Shown: in pieces, positions 36,692 through 47,817 of the stretch | Position numbering within the stretch: the first letter of the stretch is position 1 | How the letters are laid out: each line of letters starts with the position of its first letter | Notes under the pieces: generated by a model | Databases searched by the model: none | Told to the model about the DNA's origin: nothing | The model's input: only the letters and a program-made list of their open reading frames with translations | Program-made: the position numbers and the translations under genes | Source: Lingula anatina | Lineage: Eukaryota; Brachiopoda; Lingulata; Lingulida; Lingulidae | Assembly (NCBI RefSeq): GCF_001039355.2 | Contig: NW_019773836.1 | Location: forward strand, 360,539-424,538 | Direction: 5' to 3' | Length of the DNA: 64,000 bases

Positions 36692-37777
36692 TTGCTGAAA
36701 TTGCCTGTTAAAGATAGCGTCTTTCTCATTGCTTGACGAACTGCGTTGTTTTCTATGAGAGGGGGTTTAGGAGGATCGAAAGGAGTGCGTTCTGACAGTG
36801 TGACGTTTTCCAGCAAAGTCATATACCGGACCTCTATATCCAGTGTGTAATCGGAATAGCATAGGCAAAATCTTAATGAAAGTTTAAGAGTACCGTGTAT
36901 GAACTTGTAGATATACATGAATGTGTCACCGGAAATGGAGCTGCTTGAAAAATGTCATGATAGAGTGAATAAAGGGATAATAAGTCCCATGACACTCAAA
37001 ATTCCACAATAAAACTATTTTAAACAACACATAGAAATTAAATAAATTCCATTTCACCATCGTGGACTACAAAGATGGCTACCCTCCTTAATAATCTTTT
37101 AAAAGATCACTAGCGCGAGAAACAATCCTCCCGATTGTGATATCTACATCTAATTTCGTTAATAATGGAGTAATTTAACAAAATAACCAACCTGTTTTTG
37201 GCCGGCCTAGAACAATGTTTAACATTATCATCCTCTATTAGTAGATTTAAAATGAAATGCCAAAAGTTATATTTTCTTTTGTCGACTTGGTCAAGGCCTT
37301 TGACTTCATCTGGCACATCGGTGTCTTCTAAAAATTAATCAAAACTGACATATTCTTCAAGTCATCTAATCTGTGTAAGACTAAAATGAAACATTTGCAT
37401 CCGCCAAGGACTGTATTGTTCCAATAAATATGCTGTTTTATGCAACGGGGCAAACTGAGCCCTTCCCTCTTCAATATTTCTATAACTGTTAAAGGTTTCA
37501 GCTCTGATCAACCACTAATTGATGCACTGCCAATTGATTGTATTATACATGCGTGTCACCTAGTAATACTTAGCAATTTAACAAAAGCTTTACATTCTTG
37601 ATATACTGTCTGACAATAGTGCTTGCACTAAAATTGAAATGAAGCACCAATTCCCACAGGAGCAAAATTAAATTCTAAAGTTTCATAACTTACCACAGGG
37701 AGCTAGGAAGGCTTACTACAAACAAGAGCAATATTTCCCGAAGGGGAAAACATATTTAAAACAACGAACGAGTCTAT

Positions 37778-38045
37778 ACGTGACTTTTCGAGCACGTGAT
37801 GGTGCTACTTGTGTGTAAATTAGGTAACATTTGTGTTTATCTTCCAATTAAATGGAAACTGTTCTTCACATTAAAGCATCAGATTTGAAGGGATGCATGT
37901 TATTAATTTGAAGAAATGGTATTAAATCTGAATATCTTCACCGGTATTTTGAAAGGCAATAAACATAATAGATAATTACATAGTACCTATTGCGCCTTTT
38001 AACAAACTGAAATAAATGATTCTGGAACCGACAGAGTGGGTCTAA
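37778..38045 (+). repeat. Sub-repeat R1 within duplication copy 1
   Basis: A block beginning ACGTGACTTTTCGAGCACGT and continuing GATGGTGCTACTTGTGTGTA ... CAACAAACTGAAATAAATGA. It recurs at 39226 (R2) and 40671 (R3, shortened) and at 42065, 43520 and 44758 in copy 2. R2 and R3 share much longer flanks than R1. Confidence 0.75.
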
Positions 38046-39117
38046 GGTATGGGGCAATTAAAAATGTACCGTTAACCTGTCGAAAAACTCTACTAGCAGT
38101 TTTGTGTGCACTTCAAATTACAAATATATCTGTACTTGGCAAGCCCAGCTAGGGCGTTTTCTTTACCCGTTGAAACTTAGTTGTGTGAAAAATAATCATT
38201 ATGACGTCTTAATGAAGCAGGTTGATCTTCATGAATAGGGTCGGTTCAAGAGCAATGAGACAAGATAAACGGTCATTGTGGGTAACAATGGTTAGCTCCC
38301 ATCTTGGCACAGCTGGCTTCTTACACCACTGGATAAATCATAAACCCCTAGTTTAATTTCATTCTTCAGAAAAATATCAAAAATGTCACAAAATATCAGA
38401 ATAAAGATAACCTCATAGCCGGTATTCCGCCAGATCTAGATCTTTTATACTTTCCCGCCAAACTGAGATTACCATTTAACTTTACAAATGTGACTGCATC
38501 AACGATTTGGATATTGAAGTGCATCTACCAGAAACACCTATTTTTATTGAGAATACACACTGTGGTTTGAAAAACAAACCTGAAATATTGTTTTGCATCG
38601 GGGGTAACTCTTCTCAATTTTACCAATTTCAACTAGGAATAATGAAATGCCACTGCAGTAATCAATTTCAGAAAATATACCTTAAAAATAGAAAGGATGC
38701 TCTAACTGTTTCACGATTAATCTTAGTTTTGTTCATATATATTTATACACATTGTACATATGTGTCATATTAGTGCTATATTTTGCTACAATGATTTCTC
38801 ACTGAATCGACTAATTAAGCCCGGATTAGAATAAGCTTTCGGGAAATCTGGTATAGTTGTTCTTTAATCCTGTTTCAATATCCTAAATTTATATGCTGGT
38901 GGCAGTTTGGACTTAACGAAATACTTACGTAAAATACTTTTGGTCAAACAGTTCAACCCACCTCCGATTCCATGTGCTTTTGCACAATGTTCGGAGGATG
39001 GAAAAAGAGCTTCGAGCCGAGCCCTGATATTAACCCTACTGACCACCTGCTTCATGAATCGAAGCGTGCAGTATAGTACAGAATCAACCCCTAAGGTATC
39101 TGGACCAACTCCGACCA

Positions 39118-40025
39118 GCTTTGTAGTAAGATTTGGACAATATCCAAAAACACTCAAAATTATTGAAGGCATGCCGCGCCGTCTGGAGGAGATTATTGCA
39201 GTGCGTGGTTCACACACGCTCTACTAGACACGTGGCTTTTCGAGCGCGTGATGGTGCTACTTGTGTGTAAATTGGGTAACATTTGTGTTTATCTTCCAAT
39301 TAAATGGCAACTGTTCTTCACGTTGAAACATCAGATTTGAGGGGATACATGTTATTAATTTGAATAAATGGTATTAAACCTGAATATCTTCTCCGGTATT
39401 TTGTAAGGTAATAAATATAATAGATAATTACATAGTACCTATTGCGCCTTTCAACAAACTGAAATAAATGATACTGGGATCGACAGAGCGGTTCTAAGTT
39501 AACAAAAGTCCTGTGACATGGCTGAAACAGTCTTATATATACTACGCTGAAACAATAAAAAGTCCAGCAAATATGTATCGCACTCCACTGGTTTTCAGTG
39601 CGGCTTACACCAGATAAAAATATGCCTGAATTATGTTTTTTGGCCAGGGCTTACACTGGGTTTAAGGCGTTATTACCAACCTGGGGGGATACAGCCCAGC
39701 TGCCGCATGAAGAGCTGATAGCAAGGGCTGAAGCCAACATTCGAACAAAAAGCTTTCATTGCCAGATCAAGTACTCAACCTTGCTTCAACCAGAGTAAAG
39801 CGAAAGGGCAGCAGGTGCAGTTTATAAAAGACTGGGGTTTCGCTGGTCAGGATCAAATCTATGTCCACTTGCGGTTGCTCTGACCACAATGCCACCCGAT
39901 CGGCACACGTCAGTTTTTTTTTTTTTTTTGCTAATAGAGTATCATATTTCTGTTTCCCATCAAAGAAACGAGACACAACTGCTTTTTAGAACTACAATGG
40001 TGAGTAATATTGGTCTTTTTTATAC
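39118..40025 (+). repeat. Sub-repeat R2 with extended flanks
   Basis: From CAGCTTTGTAGTAAGATTTG onward it is shared with R3 (40558-40960) and with 44648-45570. It includes GCATGCCGCGCCGTCTGGAG, the R1-type block and an AGCGAAAGGGCAGCAGGTGC tail. Confidence 0.7.
39841..39906 (-). mobile_element. Possible tRNA-derived SINE head
   Basis: On the minus strand TGGCATTGTGG (39894-39884) resembles a Pol III A box. GATTTGATCCT (39859-39849), about 35 nt on, resembles a B box. In the related copy at 45383-45450 the B-box position reads GATTCGACAAT, closer to consensus at its start. In copy 2 (near 44180) the A box is deleted. Confidence 0.35.
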
Positions 40026-40131
40026 CAGGTAAAATTCAGTTTTTATAGGATCAGTGCATTAAAGAACAAGTAGAGAGTCCACCAGTCTGCCAAATTTAAT
40101 TAGAAATAACGAAATAGAAATGCATATATTT

Positions 40132-40298
40132 CAGGCCCGTAGCCAGCTATTTCAAAAGGGGAGTTCTTTTTCTGAAAGAGTGGACCTTTTCCCATAAAAA
40201 CTTCATGTACCTAGATCAAATTTTACCCAGAGTGGACCTTTTCCCAGCGAAAGGGGCGGTTCTTTCGAACCCCCCGAACCCCCCTGGCTACGGGCCTG
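40132..40298. mobile_element. 167-bp MITE with a preserved empty site
   Basis: Ends CAGGCCCGTAGCCAG and CTGGCTACGGGCCTG are perfect 15-bp inverted repeats, flanked by TATTT (40127-40131 and 40299-40303). The duplicated locus at 44381-44385 has a single TATTT and no element, which gives its exact boundaries and a 5-bp target duplication. Confidence 0.92.
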
Positions 40299-40970
40299 TA
40301 TTTCGTTTATCACTCGTGTCAAATTCATCGTTTTCAACGGATATTTCTGACAGCAATGCCTTCTTCTGCATCAAAATAGTCCAGAGACTGGATAATTAAA
40401 TATAATATTCGTATAACTAGTTTAAAAACCACAGTCCCTCTTTAACGCCATGGGTTAGTTATGGCAATCAAGAGGTCAAATGGCATCGGACCCATTTTAT
40501 CTTGGTGGAATGCAGCATTACGTTGATAACCTGGTGAGAAACGGTACGTCTTAGAATGCACAGCTTTGTAGTAAAATTTGGACAATAACCCAAAACCTTG
40601 TTACCCTTATTGAAGGCATGCCGCGCCGTCTGGAGATAATTGCAGTGCGCGGTACACACAAGCTCCACTAGACAAGTGGCTTTTCATGCACGTGATGGTG
40701 CTACTTGTGTGTAATTACATTGTACCTATTGCGCCATTCAACAAACTGAAATTAACGATTCTGGAACCGGAAGAGTGGGTCTAAGTTTACAAAAGTCCTG
40801 TGACATGGCTGAAACAGTCTTATATATACTACGCTGAAACAATAAAAAGTTCAGCAAATATGCTTTTCAGTGCGGCTTACACCAGATAAAAATATGCCTG
40901 AATTACGGTCTTTGGCCCTGGCTAACACTGGGTTGTAGGCGTTCTTACCTACCTGGAGGGGGGGGGGNGG

Positions 40971-43900
40971 TTGCTGAAATTGCCTGTTAAAGATAGCGTC
41001 TTTCTCATTGCTTGACGAACTGCGTTGTTTTCTGTGAGAGGGGGTTTAAGAGGATCGAAAGGAGTGCGTTCTGACAGTGTGACGTTTTCCAGCAAAGTCA
41101 CATACCGGACCTCTATATCCAGTGTGTAATCGGAATAGCATAGGCAAAATCTTAATGAAAGTTTAAGAGTACCGTGTATGAACTTGTAGATATACATGAA
41201 TGTGTCACCGGAAATGGAGCTGCTTGAAAAATGTCATGATAGAGTGAATAAAGGGATTAAAAGTCCCATGACACTCAAAATTCCACAATTAAACTATTTT
41301 AAACAACACATAGAAATAAAATAAATTCCATTTCACCAACGTGGACTAGAAAGATGGCTACCCTCCTTAATAATCTTTTAAAAGATCACTAGCGCGAGAA
41401 ACAATCCTCCCGATTGTGATATCTACATCTTATTTCGTTAATAATGGAGTAATTTAACAAAATAACCAACCTGTTTTTGGCCGGCCTAGAACAATGTTTA
41501 ACATAATCATCCTCTATTAGTAGATTTAAAATGAAATGCCAAAAGTTATATTTTCTTTTGTCGACTTGGTCAAGGCCTTTGACTTCATCTGGCACATCGG
41601 TGTTTTTAAAAATTAATCAAAACTGGCATTGGGGACATATTCTTCAAGTCATCTAATCTGTGTAAGACTAAAATGAAACATTTGCACCCGCCAAGGACTG
41701 TATCGTTCCAATAAATATTCTGTTTTATGCAACGGGACAAACTGAGCCCTTCCCTCTTCAATATTTCTATAACTGTTAAAGGTTTCAGGTCTGATCAACC
41801 ACTAATTGATGCACTGCCAATTGATTGTATTATACATGCGTGTCACCTAGTAATACTTAGCAATTTAATAAAAGCTTCACATTCTTGATATACTGTCTGA
41901 CAATAGTGCTTGAGCTAAAATTGAAATGAAGCACCAATTCCCACAGGAGCAAAATTGAATTCTAAAGTTTCATAACTTACCACAGGGAGCTAGGAAGGCT
42001 AACTACAAACAAGAGCAATATTTCCCGAAGGGGAAAACATATTTAAAACAACGAACGAGTCTATACGTGACTTTTCGAGCACGTGATGGTGCTACTTGTG
42101 TGTAAATTAGGTAACATTTGTGTTTATCTTCCAATTAAATGGAAACTGTTCTTCACGTTAAAACATCAGATTTGAGGGGATGCATGTTATTAATTTGAAT
42201 AAATGGTATTAAATCTGAATATCTTCACCGGTATTTTGTAAGGCAATAAACATAATAGATAATTACATAGTACCTATTGCGCCTTTCAACAAACTGAAAT
42301 AAATGATTCTGGAACAGACAGAGTGGGTCTAAGGTATGGGGCAATTAAAAATGTACCGTTAACTCACCTGTTGAAAAACTCTACTTGCAGTTTTGTGTGC
42401 ACTTCAAATTACAAATATATCTGTACTTGGCAAGCCCAGCTAGGGCGTTTTTCTTTACCCGTTGAAATTTAGTTGTATGAAAAATCATCATTATGACGTC
42501 TTAATGAAGCAGGTTGATCTTCATGAATAGGGTCGGTTCAAGAGCAATGAGACAAGATAAACGGTCCTTGTGGGTAACAATGGTTAGCTCCCATCTTGGC
42601 ACAGCTGGCTTCTTACACCACTGGATGAATGATAAACCTCTAGTTTAATTTCATTCCTTAGAAAAATATCAAAAATATCACAAAATATCAAAATAAAGAT
42701 AACCTCATAGCCGGTATTCCGCCAGATCTAGATCTTTCATACTTTCCCGCCAAACTGAGATTGCCATTTAACTTTACAAATGTGACTGCATCAACGATTT
42801 GGATATTGCAGTGCATCTACCAGAAACACCTATTTTTTATTGAGAATACACACTGTTGTTTGAAAAACAAACCTGAAATATTGTTTTGCATCGGGGTAAC
42901 TCTTCTCAATTATTACCAATTTCAACTAGGAATAATGAAATGCCACTGCAGTAATCAATTTCAGAAAATATACCTTAAAAATAGAAAGGATGCTCTAACT
43001 GTTTCACGATTAGTCTTAGTTTTGTTCATATATATTTATACACATTGTACATATGTGTCATATTAGTGCTATATTTTGCTACAATGATTTCTCACTGAAT
43101 CGACTAATTAAGCCCGGATTAGAATAAGCTTTCGGGAAATCTGGTATAGTAGTTCTTTAATCCTGTTTCAATATTCTAAATTTATATGCTGGTGGCAGTT
43201 TGGATTTAACGAAATACTTAAGTAAAATACTTTTGGTCAAACAGTTCAACCCACCTCCGATTCCATGTGCTTTTGCACAATGTTCGGAGGATGGAAAAAG
43301 AGCTTCGAGCCGAGCCCTGATATTAACCCTACTGACCACCTGCTGCATGAATCGAAGCGTGCAGTATAGTACAGAATCAACCCCTTGGTTATCTGGACCA
43401 ACTCCGACCAGCTTTGTAGTAAGATTTGGACAATATCCAAAAACACTCAAAATTATTGAAGGCATGCCGCGCCGTCTGGAGAAGATTATTGCAGTGCGCG
43501 GTTCACACACGCTCTACTAGACACGTGGCTTTTCGAGCACGTGATGGTGCTACATGTGCGTAAATTGGGTAACATTTGTGTTTATCTTCCAATTAAATGG
43601 AAACTGTTCTTCACGTTGAAACATCAGATTTGAGGGGATACATGTTATTAATTAGAATAAATGGTATTAAATCTGAATATCTTCACCGGTATTTTGTAAG
43701 GCAATAAATATAATAGATAATTACATAGTACCTATTGCGCCTTTCAACAAACTGAAATAAATAATTCTGGAACCGACAGAGTGGGTCTAAGTTAACAAAA
43801 GTCCTGTGACATGGTTGAAACAGTCTTATATATACTGCGCTGAAACAATAAAAAGTCCAGCAATATGTATCAAACTGAACTGCTTTTCAGTACGGCTTAA

Positions 43901-45210
43901 CCCAGATAAAATATGCCTAAATTATGGCCTTTGGCCCCGGCTAATACTGGGTTTTAGGCGTTATTACCTACCTGGGAGGTGGGGGGATACAGCCCAGTTG
44001 CCCCATGAAGAGCTGATAGCTAGGGCTGAAGCCAACATTCGAACAAAAAGCTATCATTGCCAGATCAAGTATTTAACCTTGCTTCAACCAGAGTAAAGCG
44101 AAAGGGCAGCAGGTGCAGTTTATAAAAGACTGGGGTTTCGCTGGTCAGGGTCAAATCTATGTCCACTTGCAGTTGCTCTGATATGATATAGAGTATCATA
44201 TTTCTGTTTCCCATCAAAGAAACGAGACACAACTGCTTCTTAGAACTACAATGGTGAGTAATATTCGTCTTTTTTATACCAGGTAAAATTCAGTTTTTAT
44301 AGGATCAGTGCATTAAAGGACAAATAGAAAGTCCACCAGTCTGCCAAATTTAATTAGAAATAACGAAATAGAAATGCACATATTTCGTTTATCACTCGTG
44401 TCAAATTCATCGTTTTCAAGGGATATTTCTGACAGCAATGCCTTCTTCTGCATCTACATAGTCCAGAGACTGGATAATTAAATATAGTATTCGTATAACT
44501 AGTTTAAAAACCACAGTCCCTCTTTAACGCCATTGGTTAGTTATAGCAATCAAGAGGTCAAATGGCATCACAAGTGGACCCATTTTATCTTGGTGGAATG
44601 CAGGATTACGTTGATAACCTGGAGAGAAACGGTACATCTTAGAATGCACAGCTTTGTAGTAAAATTTGGACAATAACCCAAAACCTTGCTACCCTTATTG
44701 AAGGCATGCCGCGCCGTCTGGAGATAATTGCAGTGCGCGGTACACACACGCTCCACTAGACACGTGGCTTTTCATGCACGTGATGGTGCTACTTGTGTGT
44801 AAATTAGGTAACATTTGTGGTTATCTTCCTCTGTATCGGACACTGTTTTTCACATTAGTACATCAGATTTGAGGGGCTACATGTTATTAATTTGAATGAA
44901 TGGTTTAAATATGACCTTCACCGGAATTTTGTAAGGCAATAAATAAATTAACATAGTTTCATTGTACCTATTGCGCCATTCAACAAACTGAAATAAACGA
45001 TTCTGGAACCGGAAGAGTGGGTCTAAGTTTACAAAAGTCCTGTGACATGGCTGAAACAGTCTTATATATACTACGCTGAAACAATATAGAGTACAGCAAA
45101 TATGCTTTTCAGTGCGGCTTACACCAGATAAAAATATGCCTGAATTACGGTCTTTGGCCCTGGCTAACACTGGGTTGTAGGCGTTCTTACCTACCTGGAG
45201 GGGGGAGGGG
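40971..45210. repeat. Direct 4.28-kb duplication, copy 2
   Basis: Follows directly on the G run at 40960-40970. It matches copy 1 from 36692 onward with an offset of 4279 at its start. It lacks the MITE and keeps the full third sub-repeat (44758-45040). Homology to copy 1's end stops at another G-rich run (45200-45220). Confidence 0.85.
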
Positions 45211-45570
45211 GGAGAGGGGGAGATACAGCCCAGCTGAAGAGCTGAAAGCTAGGGCTGAAAGCTAAAATTCGAACAATATCTTGCATTGCCAGACCAAGTG
45301 TTTTGCCATGATTGCGTCAACCCCTAAACCTTAAGAGTAAAGCGAAAAGGCAGCAGGTGCAGTTTATGAAGACTGGCGTTTCGCTGGTCATTGTCGAATC
45401 TATGTCCACTTGCGGTTGCTCTGACCATAAAGCCATTCGATCGGCATACGCCACTTTCTTGCTAAATAATGCATCATTTTTTTTTTGGTTCCCATCAAAG
45501 AAACGAGGCACAACTGCTTCTTAGAACTACAGTGGTGAGTAAAATTCGTCTTTTTTTTACCAGTTAAATT
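45211..45570. repeat. Tail of the last sub-repeat
   Basis: Continues homology with 39682-40030 (GATACAGCCCAGCTG ... AGAACTACAGTGGTGAGTAA) beyond the end of duplication copy 2. Confidence 0.65.
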
Positions 45571-47400
45571 CAGCAAGCTTAGGGAAAAACAGAATTGTTG
45601 GCCAATAAACAAAATACCTTTTGACGACATTTTTCTTATCTGTTTCCCGGCATGGACAACGACGATGGTGTTAATTTTGCCAATAATGAAACGAGTCTGG
45701 CCATAGACATCCCAGCAATGCAGGACTCAATAATAGTATAGACAAAAATGATCTCTAAGATGGGTCCCCGGGCTCGTTAAACAATAGCTCCCTTTTAACC
45801 GATACGAGTGAAGACTTTTCAGCATATTCAGAGCTAAAAGATAACACGGGACAAGAGGTAAAATTGTACACTGTATGCGTATGAATGATAGACAGGTTTA
45901 ATTATCTACCACCTATATAACGAAATAGACAAGTGCATTTACGCTAACAGATAAAGCGCGTCATCATAGAATCAGAACTACCAGATTGTCAGTGGTTGAA
46001 ATGGCTTGACCTTCAACAAAGGAAGACCTCGCGGGGCTGTGGGTGTGAATTTCAAGAAATACAAATGGCTTTCTTTGGAAATGAAAAAAAAAGGATGGGT
46101 CCTTTATGAGTAAGGGAGTTTAGGTGAAATCTAGGTGATATCTTATTAAGAAATGTTAGGTGTCACGTTTGCATCTTGCTTTTTTATGCATTTCTTACTG
46201 ATACTTTACCTATTTAAATGAAACGTTTTATTGTTAAAGAAAACATTGCATGATACTGACTTGCACTCGGTATCATGCACGCTCACAACAGAGTGCACTG
46301 AGTAACAGTTCACCTTGCAAATCTTAACAAAACAAAAAACAAAGAACATAGCAAATTTTATATGAGATTTGTCATGCAACGCACCTAGGGTGTGTCAAAA
46401 ATGAAATGAATACGAAAATAAGTCGCGATAGACTTCACAAGTAAACACAGTCAGCTTTCAAGGAACTGAATTGATAAAAAACAGACCTGGAGCAAATCGG
46501 TGCCTTACTCACAGATGTAAGAGGGGGATCAGAATAGAAAATGTATTCAAGTCTTGAAACGTGTCAGTGAAAATGTAGACGGGAGTGGGGTATAAAAGTG
46601 TCAAATAATGGACAAACTGTCATTAGATGTTCTATTTATGCTTAAATGAACTGTGCGCGCAGCATAAGGGACAGCATATGTAAGTCGTTCAAGAATTCAA
46701 AAGAAAACACCACCAGAACTTTAACTGCAGCCGTGAATCCATCCAGATTAAAAAAGTCTACCTCATTCAATCACTCTTGATCAGTAATGAATTGTTATAT
46801 CTTCTATGGTATCCGTGATATTTGTTGTCTTCTACGTTTGCTCGTTTCCAAATGAAGCCTTACATCCAAAGGATGCTCCCAGATATCGACTTCGACTGAA
46901 ATGCTCGAAACTTGCCCGGATATTATCTGTTGTAATTTAATAGTAAGTTTAGGAGAACTGTGTCCAAGATTGATTTTATAATTTATAGTGGTGTATGTGA
47001 AAATCTATGTCCACGGTTGTCTGACGATTAGAGCTTAAGGACTTATTCAGGTTCGAAATTAGACTACGACATGACCCATACACGTATGAGTTTTCGTAGT
47101 AATCTCGTTATTGCACTTTGACGAACGTTTGCAATGCTTATAATAGTATTGTGCCAACTGGCCATTGTGGTATCTATCTGTAAATAGATAAATCATTATC
47201 CCTTTTACGGAGTAGTTTACCGACGTATTCAGTTTCATAATCATTTCAGCAGCGTTATACGAGTAGGCGCATGTGACTGAGAAACTCAAATTACCGCACA
47301 GTAATGGCTTACACAATTAATTGGCCTTCCCTTTTCGTGACTGGCAAGCGGATCATGGAAAGTCTGGGAGATTCTTTCAGCACACTGCCTTCTTTGCTTA
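45571..47400. other. Upstream flank of the NPF gene, nothing recognised
   Basis: No exon, repeat or RNA gene is supported. TAGTAAGTTT near 46951 is a possible donor for a 5' non-coding exon but is not otherwise supported. TTCAGCAC at about 47376 is only a half match to an RE1/NRSE. Confidence 0.4.
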
Positions 47401-47408
47401 ATTAGGAA

Positions 47409-47517
47409 ACGTCACATCAAACGCACCCAATCATGCCGGGCGTCATTTTCCTAGGCGCTCCCTTTCGATGACGCCATACGCTCTGAGCTAATCACAACGC
47501 AGCATCTGTGCGACGTC
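47409..47517 (+). promoter_or_regulatory. Cluster of CRE-like TGACG motifs upstream of NPF
   Basis: Four ATF/CREB-type half sites lie within 110 bp: ACGTCA (47409-47414), GCGTCAT (47440-47446), ATGACGC (47468-47474) and CGACGTC (47511-47517). The stretch is richer in CpG than its surroundings and ends about 90 bp before the start codon. No TATA box is evident. CRE control is common for neuropeptide genes; here it is inferred from motif density only. Confidence 0.4.
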
Positions 47518-47585
47518 CTCCGCGAGATCTGTACTTAGTAAAGCGAGACTAAAGAACATTTACAGAACTTGTCGTGATTTCTTTC

Positions 47586-47605
47586 AGAACAGACTTTATA
47601 CCAAG
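47586..47605 (+). other. Possible 3' splice site and 5' UTR just before the NPF start codon
   Basis: GTGATTTCTTTCAG ends at 47587 and is a fair acceptor, leaving an 18-nt leader AACAGACTTTATACCAAG before ATG. NPY-family genes often have a 5' UTR intron just before the start codon. If this site is used, the true promoter lies further upstream. Confidence 0.4.
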
Positions 47606-47817
47606 ATGCGCTCCATCAACACCAATCCCAGCAGCAGTAAGCTTACCCTAAGCTGTATCGCCATAGCTTTGATAATCCTAACTCAGGTCCTTGCACCTTG
47701 CTTCGCGCACCAACTGACAAAACCGCCAACCAGGCCGAGCTCGTTTAAGAATAAAGCAGAACTTACAGAATACTTAAGGAGGTTAAACGCATACTACGAC
47801 GTTGTTGGTCGACCAAG
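47606..47817 (+). CDS. NPF: NPF coding exon 1
   Basis: Starts ATG with AAG before it (A at -3 and G at -1). Encodes residues 1-70 plus the first two bases (AG) of Arg71: signal peptide and nearly all of the mature peptide up to ..VVGRP. The donor is AAG|GTAAGT, phase 2. An internal R58-R59 pair lies within the helix. Confidence 0.93.

Larger units (their letters stand above)
36692..40970. repeat. Direct 4.28-kb duplication, copy 1
   Basis: Homology starts sharply at TTGCTGAAATTGCCTGTTAA (36692), matched at 40971, and runs to a G run with an N at 40968. Copies agree at roughly a few percent divergence with small indels. Copy 1 uniquely has a 167-bp MITE (40132-40298) and a segment with a T tract (about 39890-39930). 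It lacks about 170 bp of the third sub-repeat near 40713. Parallel short frames in both copies (for example 38864-39217 and 43157-43510, minus) reflect recent duplication and not proven coding. Confidence 0.85.

Noticed and set aside
38864-39227. 117-codon minus and 106-codon plus frames, preserved in the duplicate at 43157-43520
   Set aside because: Both strands are open over the same bases and the copies are too young for preservation to mean selection. No family resemblance.
47371-47391. Possible RE1/NRSE silencer (TTCAGCAC)
   Set aside because: Only the left half matches. The GGACAG-type right half is absent.
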